A DNA stretch of 64,000 nt from NCBI GenBank assembly GCA_963931925.1, contig OZ007579.1, positions 27,803,981 to 27,867,980 of the forward strand. Reading direction: 5' to 3'. The stretch is from Onchidella celtica (taxonomy: Eukaryota > Mollusca > Gastropoda > Systellommatophora > Onchidiidae). The position numbers and the translations under genes are program-made. The notes below the pieces were generated by a model. That model was not told the DNA's origin. It ran no database searches and saw only the letters and a program-made list of their open reading frames with translations. Shown here one piece after another: positions 55,384 through 64,000 of this stretch. Positions within the stretch are counted from its first letter, which is position 1. Every line of letters starts with the position of its first letter.

Positions 55384-58300
55384 ATGTCCGCCCTACATGA
55401 ACTGGGCGAATTAACATTTTACCAGGGCCGCGTGAACGCGATTCGCGCTTCTGTTCTACGTGACTCCGGATGCACGACTATCGGCGTTCGACAGTCACTA
55501 GTCCGTCCAACACAATTTTTGGATAAAGAGGTAACTTGTATTACTTTTGGCGGATCTGTAGAGCGATTCCGTCTTGCAGAAGTTTATATTGATACACCTT
55601 TTCTCACAGGTATTGTTACTGCATGTGTTCTGCCTAATCCAGTGGCTGATGTAATCATAGGTAATGTACCTCAAGTAAATAAGTTTCCTATCGGTAACTT
55701 GGAAATTTGGACTGAGGATGAGAGTGTTGCTTGTGCGACAACACGCCTACAATCGAGTCGACGAGCACACAGTCCATTGAGTAATCCTACTATTGAAGTG
55801 AACATAACGTCTAGTGCATTTCATGATGAGCAACATTCAGATCCCACATTGAAACATTTGTTTGCTAAGGTTGATTCTACCGCACCGGATACCTCTAAGT
55901 TTCTTATGAAAGATGACTTATTATATCGTAATTTTCGGAATAAGCGAGAGGCCGTTATGCAACTTGTAGTACCGAGATCTTTTCGTCGCGACATTATTCG
56001 TCTCGCGCATGACACTTCCTTGGCGGGTCACCAGGGAAAGGCCAGAACTAAGTCTCGAATACTATCGCAATTTTTTTGGCCCAGTATTTACGCAGATGTA
56101 AACCGGTTCGTATCAACATGTGACGTATGTCAGAGACGTACTCCTAAAGGAAGAGCATCGCGAGCTCCTCTGCAGGAGATGCCTATGGTCTCCAGACCAT
56201 TTGAGCGCGTTGCCGTAGATATAGTTGGTCCTCTACACAAGTCAGACAGAGGACATCGTTTTATACTTTCTGTCATTGACTACGCAACCCGGTGGCCAGA
56301 GGCCATTCCGCTAAAAGACATTTCAGCTGATCATATCGCTGAAGCTCTTATTACTATTTTTTCGCGTCTTGGGTTTCCGGTTGAAATTTTATCGGACAGA
56401 GGTCCACAGTTTACCTCTGAGCTTTTTAAGAAAGTCTTGGAGTTGGTCGGGATTAAACAAAGATTAACATCTCCATATCACCCACAGTCTAATGGCTGCT
56501 GTGAACGTTGGAATGCTACCATGAAAAGTATGCTTGCACGAGTTTCCGCCGACAAACCGAGTGATTGGGATCGACAACTCCCCGCTATTCTTTTTGCATA
56601 CCGAGAACTACCGAACGCATCGACGGGTTTTTCCCCCTTCGAATTATTGTATGGTCGTAAGCCGCGTGGTCCAATGGCCATACTCCATGATTTATTCGCC
56701 GGATCAGACACCGACGACAATGATACGCGGTCTGCATATCAATACGTTGTAGACTTGCGCCAGCGAATTCTTAACGCATGTCACCTCGCACAAAAATCTT
56801 CAGCTGCGCATGCGAGTCTTTATAAACAATATCGTGATCAAGGTAGCCGATTGCGAACCTTGGCCGTCGGAGACCAAACTCTTGTTCTCCTTCCGGAAAC
56901 GAAAAATAAACTCCTTCTTACATGGAAAGGACCTTTCAAAGTTCTAAAGAGACTTTCTCGAGTAAATTATCTTATCAAGATTCGAGGACAGGACAAGGTC
57001 TTCCATATAAATATGTTAAAGCAGTACCTGTCCGACGATGATAATCGACAGAATAATCGCCGAAATGTGATTGCACAGGCCAATGCGGCCTTGGTTTCAG
57101 TTGACGATGATGATCCTATCAAGATAGAGAATTCAATACCCGCACTTCGATCTTCTGAAAACACTTCGGATGTGAATATAAATCCAGATTTATCTGAATC
57201 GCAAAGACAAGATATAAAAGATTTGCTTAACGAGTTTACAACAGTCTTTACTGATCTACCAGGTAATACTTCTTTGGTACAGCATGTTATAAGATTAAAG
57301 ACGGATATACCAGTCTTTGTTAAACCATACCCGCGTCCGCTGCACGCACAGGAGACTATAATATCCGAGGTACGTAACATGTTTCACCTGGGAGTGATAG
57401 AGCGATCGACGAGCCCATATAACTCACCCATCGTCTTAGTGAAAAAAAAAGATGATACAGTGCGTTTTTGTATTGACTATCGTAAACTTAATGAGGTTAC
57501 GATATATGACGCGGAACCGATTCCCAACCAGGAGAATCTTTTTGCTCAGTTAGCTAGGGCAACGATTTTTTCTAAAATTGATCTTTCCAAAGGCTATTGG
57601 CAAATTCCGCTTGATGAGAATAGCAAGCAATATACCGCCTTTCAGACTCCGTTGGGTCTTATGCAGTGGCGCTATATGCCTTTCGGGTTAGTTACAGCCC
57701 CTGCTACTTTCGCCCGTATGATGACAATATTACTCCAGGGTATGAGTTCCGTATTGTCGTATTTTGACGACATTTGTATTTATGAAACCGATTGGTCGGG
57801 CCACCTCGCAGCCCTACGACAAGTTTTTATTGCTCTTCGTCGAGCTGGCCTTACGGCGAAACCCAGTAAGGTATTTTTAGGATATAATGAAATTAATTTT
57901 CTGGGCCATACAATTGCCCACGGCGTTCAGACTCCTGATGACAAGAAGATAACTACCATCTTAAAGCTCCAACCACCTCGAACTAAGAAAGAAGTTCGTA
58001 GTTTATTGGGCTTTCTTAACTATTATAGGAAATTCATTCCAAATTTTTCTTCGCTTACAGCTCCGTTATCGGACCTCACAAGAAAGAATTTTCCTAATAA
58101 AGTTAAATGGACAACCGAATGTGCTGATACACTTCGTACCGTTCAACAATTGTTTTCCACTTCCCCCATTCTCATACTGCCAGATATTAACCAAATATTT
58201 ATTGTCCGCACTGATGCGTCGGACAAGGGATTGGGAGCTGTGTTGTTACAGGAACGAGACGATACCTTGCGGCCATGTCTATACGCCAGCCGCAAGTTGC

Positions 58301-58563
58301 TAGATAGGGAATGCCGCTATGCAATTATCGAGCGAGAGTGCCTCGCTATCATTTTTGCTGTAAACGCATTTTCGCGATATCTATTCATGTCTGAATTTAT
58401 AATTGAAACGGACCATCGTCCGTTGTTATTCTTAAAGACTAACAGGGCTAAAAATGCTCGATTAACGAGGTGGAGTCTTGCACTCCAGGAATACCGGTTT
58501 GTAATCCGTGCTGTCCCTGGCGGTGACAATTCCCAAGCTGATATTTTGTCACGTCTCATTTAA
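55384..58563 (+). CDS. pol: Pol polyprotein: PR-IN-RT-RNase H
   Basis: 1059 residues from the first ATG; the frame is open back to the gag stop, so the true N-terminus is probably a readthrough fusion. Domains in order: aspartic protease with a DSG active site (D27), in place of the common DTG; integrase zinc finger (H209, H216, C246, C249) and DD35E core (D279, D338, E374); a GPY/F-type module (WKGPFKVL at 514); reverse transcriptase with FCIDYRKLN, motif-A D733 and YFDD (793-796); RNase H with D944, E985 and D1010, ending GGDNSQADILSRL. All catalytic residues are present. Integrase before RT is diagnostic of Gmr1-like elements. The protein copies element RNA and inserts the cDNA. Confidence 0.95.
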   Translation: MSALHELGELTFYQGRVNAIRASVLRDSGCTTIGVRQSLVRPTQFLDKEVTCITFGGSVERFRLAEVYIDTPFLTGIVTACVLPNPVADVIIGNVPQVNKFPIGNLEIWTEDESVACATTRLQSSRRAHSPLSNPTIEVNITSSAFHDEQHSDPTLKHLFAKVDSTAPDTSKFLMKDDLLYRNFRNKREAVMQLVVPRSFRRDIIRLAHDTSLAGHQGKARTKSRILSQFFWPSIYADVNRFVSTCDVCQRRTPKGRASRAPLQEMPMVSRPFERVAVDIVGPLHKSDRGHRFILSVIDYATRWPEAIPLKDISADHIAEALITIFSRLGFPVEILSDRGPQFTSELFKKVLELVGIKQRLTSPYHPQSNGCCERWNATMKSMLARVSADKPSDWDRQLPAILFAYRELPNASTGFSPFELLYGRKPRGPMAILHDLFAGSDTDDNDTRSAYQYVVDLRQRILNACHLAQKSSAAHASLYKQYRDQGSRLRTLAVGDQTLVLLPETKNKLLLTWKGPFKVLKRLSRVNYLIKIRGQDKVFHINMLKQYLSDDDNRQNNRRNVIAQANAALVSVDDDDPIKIENSIPALRSSENTSDVNINPDLSESQRQDIKDLLNEFTTVFTDLPGNTSLVQHVIRLKTDIPVFVKPYPRPLHAQETIISEVRNMFHLGVIERSTSPYNSPIVLVKKKDDTVRFCIDYRKLNEVTIYDAEPIPNQENLFAQLARATIFSKIDLSKGYWQIPLDENSKQYTAFQTPLGLMQWRYMPFGLVTAPATFARMMTILLQGMSSVLSYFDDICIYETDWSGHLAALRQVFIALRRAGLTAKPSKVFLGYNEINFLGHTIAHGVQTPDDKKITTILKLQPPRTKKEVRSLLGFLNYYRKFIPNFSSLTAPLSDLTRKNFPNKVKWTTECADTLRTVQQLFSTSPILILPDINQIFIVRTDASDKGLGAVLLQERDDTLRPCLYASRKLLDRECRYAIIERECLAIIFAVNAFSRYLFMSEFIIETDHRPLLFLKTNRAKNARLTRWSLALQEYRFVIRAVPGGDNSQADILSRLI

Positions 58564-59225
58564 TTTCCTATTAAAGAGTGTTGTGTCTTGTATTGGGGTT
58601 GGATAGTGCTTGTCCCCCTCAATTCTAGACGGTGGATGGATTCACATTTATCTTGTTCATTACTTTATGAACCATTTTTACAATCCTTTTTTTTGAATAT
58701 CCTCTTTCCACCAGCGTCATTCCTGACTGTGACCTGAACTTCTGGCAAACCTGACGCCCTTGTCAGCGGGTCAATGAGATGAAGACATGGCAAACCAAGC
58801 TACCAGAGCTACTGCTGCCATTGGATACCACAGTATTTTAATTAACAATATATTGTGTGTGAATGTGTATATAAGCAGCCATTCTGTGTGTTGACTAGAT
58901 AGTTATAAGCCTATTTCTTCAGTAAGGCTTCATTATTTGATAATAGTTATACTTTAACCCAGCAGTATACAGTGATATACTCATTATTATTATAGATGTT
59001 CTGAGAATTTTGATTGTGTGCAGTAAGAATGTTTAAATAGAATAAATTCTATAGAACGTGGCATCAATAATTGTATGCTTTTTGTCCATCCAATATGCAC
59101 GTTCTTAATTGGATTTTTCTTCTCAAGCTTAAGACTCATTTTTCTACAGTACTACTTAGGCCCCTACCACAATAACTTTGGGATTTCTTGGATCTTATCG
59201 TGTAAATTTTTCTTAAAATTTTCAC
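58564..59225 (+). other. 3' noncoding region of the Gmr1-like element
   Basis: Between the pol stop and the polypurine tract. No env-like or other ORF is visible. Confidence 0.7.
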
Positions 59226-59239
59226 TGGGGTGGGGGATA
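59226..59239 (+). promoter_or_regulatory. Polypurine tract
   Basis: GGGGTGGGGGATA directly precedes the TG of the 3' LTR. The same tract occurs inverted at 63933-63945 beside another LTR. Confidence 0.8.
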
Positions 59240-60526
59240 TGTCAGGATTAGGATTTGAATTGCCGTGCTAGGTCACGCATTGTTTATTACATGGCATCAT
59301 TGATTTTAGCCAGTCCAGACGTCCTTGAACTATTCCCGTGGACGGTTTGTTTTTGTAGCGCTTTTCTTAGAGATGGAAAGAAAGTGGGTCAGGATAGAAC
59401 GAATGGATAAATTAACAGTGACGACGCAGTTTGCAACCCCGTAGTTTGGGTGTACTTTAACAGGGAAAGACGGGGCGAATAAGGGGTGAATAAATTCGTA
59501 CATAAAACGTTTAGGGTGTAGAGACTTTGCGAAGGGTTTTGATAGACTTTAGTAACTTTGTCTGTTACTATTAATAGAATCTAGTGGCGCTGCGAGCTGG
59601 GCTCGGGATGGATGCACCAATCAAATTTGAGCAGTCACGTGGACTTGCAGAAGATAAGCGAAGCCATCTTGAGATTTGATCACTTCCATGTAGATCCTTC
59701 CATCTACGAGGGCGGTCGGCTAAGGTCCAGCCAGAGGGAACCATAAGACTGTTAAGGTCATGTCTATGTCCTGGATAGACAATGAAATAATCCACAGCTA
59801 TTTTCTCCAGTTCCCTGAAATTGTTTCAGGGAACCAATCGTAAGTGTCATCACAATGATTCGAGATGATGTGAATCTGACCCTAATGTTCCAGTAGAAGT
59901 GCTACCAAAGGAATGCAAGACCATAAAGTTTTACTTGCAATTAAGATCTAGAATGAGTGACTGATATACACATTTTGTAAATTGTAATTGATGTGTCTGG
60001 ATGAGGCTGGGGATTGCCAGCCCATCCTAGAGCAGATCTAGATCTATCTTAACTACGTCAGTGTGTCTTGACGGTTTGATCCTTTATAAGCAGTTGACTG
60101 AGTTAATATTGTCGTCTGAGACATAAGAATATCATTTGTGAGATAGTAGGTAGTCTATATTTCTGAAGATAAATAATTACTAAGTAAACTGTGAATGAGT
60201 CAGAATGATATAGAGTTTCTAATCTTTTAAGAAGCTAGGGGAGTCTTATAGTTATGTATGTTAGTATGTTCATTTGATGCTGCTGATGTTGTCTTTTAAT
60301 ATGTAAACGATAGACGAAATTGTTAGGTATTTAGGTAATAAATTTGTGGCCCTACAAGGTCCTTGATATAACTTACTCGAAATTGTTATTAGTGTATGTG
60401 GCATGGTATGGCAGAGTAATTGTAAAACCTCTCGATATTAGTAAATGCAGTCGAACACCTAAATTCTATAATTAACCAATCCCCATCGTAACACTCGAGG
60501 GCACGCCCTTCTTTGAACCCGTAACA
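59240..60526 (+). repeat. 3' LTR of the Gmr1-like element
   Basis: Matches the 5' LTR except for one A/C change (51839 versus 59701) and one extra T near 59825. Confidence 0.95.
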
Positions 60527-60531
60527 ATCCC

Positions 60532-61132
60532 GATAGAATTTGTAACCTCTTTATAAATAATGGATGCAACTTATAAAGTCAGTTGTTATTTTTATCCTCT
60601 TGTCAACGAAATTTGTGTGGATGGAGAAGGGAGTGATCATCTGGTTTTGCATGGGGTGAAAGGCATGAGACTGTGGTGTCCTGTGTCAGTTTTCTCAAGT
60701 TTGTGATGTCTGATGATGTGTGTGGTCCTTCAGTCTTTTTATTAATTTAACAAAGACTTTCCAGAGATAGCAGCTTGCTGTATATGATATCTTTCCTGCC
60801 TGCTCTTTTCATGCGACCACTGTTGTGAAGAATACCTTGCATGGTCAGGGCTCAACTTCACAAGAGGTCTGGCCCCGCGGTAAATTGCAATTTTAAAAGA
60901 AAAAAAATGCAATGTTATCACCCTAAAAATTGCAAAAAAATTGCAACCTCTCTAGGTGCATACAAACAAACATCCATCACAAAAATGAAACATTTTTTCC
61001 TGTTTCAGCACATTTAATAAAACAAAATACACAGTTGCAATGTATTGTGTTACATTGTAAAGAACAAACAATCATAAAATTCTCACAAATGAACATCGAA
61101 CGTCCGGACCAGATTTCATTAAATCATTACAT
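60532..61132 (-). other. Probable 3' flank/UTR of the hAT-like gene
   Basis: Noncoding. TTTATT at 60738-60743 is AATAAA on the minus strand, a candidate polyadenylation signal about 390 bp after the stop. Confidence 0.4.
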
Positions 61133-61723
61133 CTAAAAATCTGGGCCAACAAACTGATTGTAAGCAAGAAAACAAAGACGCTTCATATTCTCCTCATTAA
61201 GACTTCGTCTTCTGGGGGAAAGAATTAAGTTATAAAGAGAGAAACTGCGTTCGGCATCAGCTGAATTCACAGTTGAACAAATAAGTGGCTTGGCAAGAGC
61301 AGCCAGGTTAGGAAGGTCATCGGTCACTGATGCCCAGAACAGATGAGGGTTCACTGATGATATTGACATTTGAACAGCATTTGGACCAAGCTTGGTCATG
61401 TACTTCTTGATTTCATCTTCTGGAATATTCTGAAGTTCTTTGATTGCAATTGATGAAGTTACATCTTCTGCTCCTGAAAAAAAAATTAATCTGTTAGGAT
61501 TGAAGAACTGGATATCCTTCAGAAATTGGATTCTAGGCTGTTCTTCAGGAGTCAAGTATTTCACTAGCTTTGCCTCTGCAAGGGCAAAGGCCTGCCCAAA
61601 CAAGTCTTGAAGCTCCACTTTTTCAGCATGGGTGAAGTCGTCCAGGTAGAATTGGGAGCATTCTCTTTGGGATATGCACCCGCCATAAAAGCGACTTTGC
61701 AAGACCTCCAACATTGGCCATGC
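61133..61723 (-). CDS. hAT transposase-like protein, last exon
   Basis: C-terminal exon. The acceptor CATCTTTTCTAG precedes GCATGG at 61723, and the frame is phase 0 with the upstream exon. It encodes the hAT C-terminal dimerisation region: LAALAKPLICSTVNSADAER and SFSLYNLILSPRRRSLNEEN, ending after AYNQFVGPDF. The S-A-D-A-E-R-S-F-S signature is characteristic of hAT transposases and host genes derived from them. With the two exons to the right, 422 codons (including the stop) are uninterrupted, so this is either a recent intron-bearing transposon or a domesticated gene. The N-terminal part lies beyond a disrupting LTR or outside the window. Confidence 0.8.
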   Translation of the reverse strand, partial: AWPMLEVLQSRFYGGCISQRECSQFYLDDFTHAEKVELQDLFGQAFALAEAKLVKYLTPEEQPRIQFLKDIQFFNPNRLIFFSGAEDVTSSIAIKELQNIPEDEIKKYMTKLGPNAVQMSISSVNPHLFWASVTDDLPNLAALAKPLICSTVNSADAERSFSLYNLILSPRRRSLNEENMKRLCFLAYNQFVGPDF

Positions 61724-62008
61724 CTAGAAAAGATGTAGAAAAAAGCAAAGGTGTTGGAGTGGGACCATAACAATAATGAACATTAGTATTATGTATGGAA
61801 AAGAATGTATAAATTATGTTCAATGTCATTAAAATGTCAGACCCAAGTTGTGAAAAAGTTCTAGTAGGCATGCAGTAGTAAAAGTATTATATAAAAAGCA
61901 TTAATAAGAGTGAAAAATGGAAAGGCATACATAACAAAAACTCAAAAACAAATCAATAATATTACCGGTATATTATAATGTGAAGTAATCTTTGAACAAA
62001 AATCACAC

Positions 62009-62258
62009 CTTTAATGCCAATGGCTGTTGACTTTGAAAAACATTCAATGCTTGAACAAACATTTCACTTTTCTCAGTGATAAATTTCATTTTCTGGAGGA
62101 GTAGGACCGAAGTCTTGTTATCCAGGAACAGTTCTTTCAGGTCCTTCAAGGAATCTGGCGCTGCAGATTTTGCCAAATCCATCTCTCTCTCCATAAATGT
62201 CTTGTAAGCAGAAAAGTGCTCCACATGGTAAGCAACAGCGTCGTACCAACAATTCCAT
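62009..62258 (-). CDS. hAT transposase-like protein, middle exon
   Basis: The acceptor AAAATTTTCAG precedes ATGGAATTG (62258), and the donor AAAG|GTGTGA lies at 62009. Splicing to the upstream exon rebuilds a TRWN...WYDA motif, the S/T-R-W signature seen in hAT transposases, across the junction. It also encodes LAKSAAPDSLKDLKELF. 250 bp, keeping the frame on both sides. Confidence 0.78.
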
Positions 62259-62683
62259 CTGAAAATTTTGACAAAACAAATTAAATGGCTTTATTGTAGT
62301 AAATTTACTGGTAAATTAAATGCAGGAGACAAGGACAAAGTTCTGAAAGTGAAAAGACAATCACATTAACATATAATATAGTCAAAGTCAAAATCTACAA
62401 ACCCAGTGGAGGAAAAATGCAAAGAATAACAAGAATCCACACATGAAGAACAATTCAAATTAAATAATTTATTTTTAAGACGATTTTTCAAGCAAGACCA
62501 ATAAACTCTCAAAATACATGTATTGAGAACAGAAGATATTATAAAGGGTGAGCTAAAAATGACTACCACTATCACATGTTAAGAGTCTATAATGCCGGGT
62601 AATAAATATGAAAAAGTAAACAGAGACAGATACAAAAACAACACCAAAGCTGTTTCACTACTTTCAGACAAACTCAAACTAAC

Positions 62684-63135
62684 CTTGTAGAAATTGGATT
62701 TGGAGGCATAGTGGCTTTTTTCTTCATCACAGAAGCAATGTGGCTCTGATATCTTGCTTTCCTGGCATTGGCATGAAAGAATAGCGCATTCATATTCTTC
62801 ACAAATTTAGTCACTTGTTTGAATGGTTTTTTGAATGCATCTCCAAGTAAGTTCATTACAGGTGCTAAGCAGGTAATGTGTACAGAATTTGGAAAGACTG
62901 AATGTAAGGTAGTGAATGCTTTGTGCATATATGATGCATTGTCTGTGTTTATCACTCTTACATTGTCAAACTGGATGTCAAATTGTTGAACAGTCTTCAA
63001 AACACTTTGAGTCACAGTGATGTGATTTGTTGCTTCTAGATAAACAGTGTCCAGAAGGTATGTTTTGATTTTGATTTGACACGCCATGGAGAATGCTTGT
63101 ACAACCATGCGTTGTCTGGCGGTAGCTCTGAAACT
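62684..63135 (-). CDS. hAT transposase-like protein, upstream exon
   Basis: RNase H-fold core of the transposase: VRVINTDNASYMHKAF (a D-N-A-x-Y motif), then a HITCLAPVMNL segment where related proteins usually carry C-x-x-H (here Pro replaces His), then SVMKKKATMPPNPISTR up to the donor AG|GTTAGT. The upstream limit is uncertain: the frame stays open to about 63157, and a possible acceptor lies near 63130-63142. Immediately further upstream on this strand lies an LTR, so earlier exons are displaced or lost. No BED finger is visible. Confidence 0.72.
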
Positions 63136-63179
63136 GTCTTCAAAAGTAAGTAGAACGGTTCACTTTCATCATTACAAAT

Positions 63180-63932
63180 TAGTATGGACTCTCACCATGC
63201 GGCCCTCACTGGGAGTGAGAGCGCTGGATGTAAACGCTGTGGTTTTATATCAAACCAAGTAGCTTAGGCTCTGGAGCTTTAAATCAGGCTCCTCACAATG
63301 GACTGCTCAACTGCGTCTCTATGTCTCTCATCTGGCTGAGGACTATCGCCGACCACCTCGTAAATGGATTGTCTACATGTGGCCCAGAACTAAGTTCTGT
63401 ATGGCCTTAAATACTGGTCTGCATCTGCAGCTTACCGTCTAATTCCTGGATTGTGATTGGTGCAACCACTTCTAGCTCAGCTGCCGAACTGAGTTATTTT
63501 AAGTAACAGCCCTACGCAACGACCTTGGGTCGACATCAAAGGTCGAATTACTTCATACAATATAATGTAATTTTATAGCAATAAATTCTTAACATGTTCA
63601 AAACCCCGAGCTTTTACTCTGGATCACGGTATTTTCTGTACGTCAACAGACGTCTCAATAACATTTAATTCCTACTCACCCCTTCCCTCTTTACTAACCC
63701 TAGTTCAAAACACGAGATACAACAAGTGCTCAGTCATGCACACCTACGCTGTCCGTCTATCCTTCCCCACATCTTCTGTCTATCTATTATAAAAAAAACT
63801 GTTCAAAACAAATTGCCCACGAGACCAAGTTATGCTGGCTCGCACAATAATTACGTTTGTAAAAATTACTCACTGCTCTCTCACAAAAATTTAGTCAGTG
63901 GAAACATTTATGAATTAAATCTGTTCTTGACA
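63180..63932 (-). mobile_element. LTR of a second Gmr1-like element (partial)
   Basis: On the minus strand it begins TGTCAAGAACAG right after a polypurine tract (the inverse of CATCCCCCACCCCAGTG, 63933-63949) that matches the one at 59226. Stretches such as TACTCACCCCTTCCCT and GTGATTGGTGCAACCA align with the inverted solo LTR at 43399. The far end (towards 63180) is not clearly defined and may be truncated. Confidence 0.65.
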
Positions 63933-64000
63933 CATCCCCCACCCCAGTGAAAACTTAGGGTTTGAACGACATAACTGTCTACTAACGTTGCTATGTAATA
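63933..64000 (-). mobile_element. Internal 3' end of the second Gmr1-like element
   Basis: Polypurine tract and adjoining internal sequence, running off the window. The body of this element should lie to the right. Confidence 0.55.

Larger units (their letters stand above)
51382..60526 (+). mobile_element. Complete Gmr1-like Ty3/gypsy retrotransposon
   Basis: A 9145-bp element with 5-bp target duplications ATCCC (51377-51381 and 60527-60531), 1286/1287-bp LTRs differing by one substitution and one single-base indel, a 1.4-kb leader, an intact gag, an in-frame UGA, an intact pol, and a polypurine tract directly before the 3' LTR. The pol order is protease, integrase, reverse transcriptase, RNase H, the defining arrangement of the Gmr1-like group within Ty3/gypsy (like Ty1/copia, unlike normal gypsy). 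Intact frames and near-identical LTRs indicate a very recent insertion and possible activity. Confidence 0.95.

Noticed and set aside
54085..58563. Possible env-like third gene in the Gmr1-like element
   Set aside because: The 58564-59225 interval contains no open frame, signal peptide or membrane segment, so the element is gag-pol only.

Overview
The window is animal nuclear DNA, most likely from a mollusc or another lophotrochozoan. The evidence is GT-AG introns, low gene density, frequent ACATGTA words, very long GATA/GACA, GGT and GA arrays, and a load of LTR retrotransposons, piggyBac and hAT elements. Taxon assignment is inference. I found no tRNA, rRNA or CRISPR array.

Region 1 (1-21.8 kb): microsatellite-rich DNA around one two-exon host gene (coding exons 4762-5680 and 10365-11563, plus strand, phase-1 intron). 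It encodes a 705-residue, largely disordered Ser/Asn/Arg-rich protein that I do not recognise; it carries six basophilic-kinase type motifs. Its intron holds paired copies of two dispersed repeat families. Downstream are a solo LTR (13273-14513), a 33-bp minisatellite and a 1.1-kb GGT array.

Region 2 (21.8-34 kb): a 3.7-kb, 23-bp minisatellite that appears to have grown out of the C-terminal coding end of a non-LTR retrotransposon fragment. That fragment sits inside an older dispersed repeat. A solo LTR (30537-31697, TSD TATAC) follows.

Region 3 (34-45.4 kb): a decayed, Lys/Arg-rich gene of unknown function. Its distal part has been split by four insertions: a solo LTR (TSD GTAG), a rearranged Ty3/gypsy element whose whole body is bounded by 159-bp inverted repeats (TSD TAAT), an inverted solo LTR of the Gmr1-like family (TSD CAGAG), and a small CAGGG-ended foldback element.

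Region 4 (45.4-51.4 kb): a 771-bp non-autonomous piggyBac-like element (TTAA on both sides) and a broken piggyBac transposase gene.

Region 5 (51382-60526): the main discovery, a complete and apparently very young 9.1-kb Ty3/gypsy-class retrotransposon with integrase placed before reverse transcriptase (the Gmr1-like domain order). It has 99.8% identical LTRs, a 5-bp TSD (ATCCC), intact gag and pol, and a single in-frame UGA between gag and pol in a CAA-TCA context, which matches the tobamovirus-type readthrough signal.

Region 6 (60.5-64 kb): three spliced, in-frame exons of a hAT-transposase-like gene on the minus strand. Its upstream side is interrupted by the LTR and polypurine tract of a second Gmr1-like element that runs off the window.
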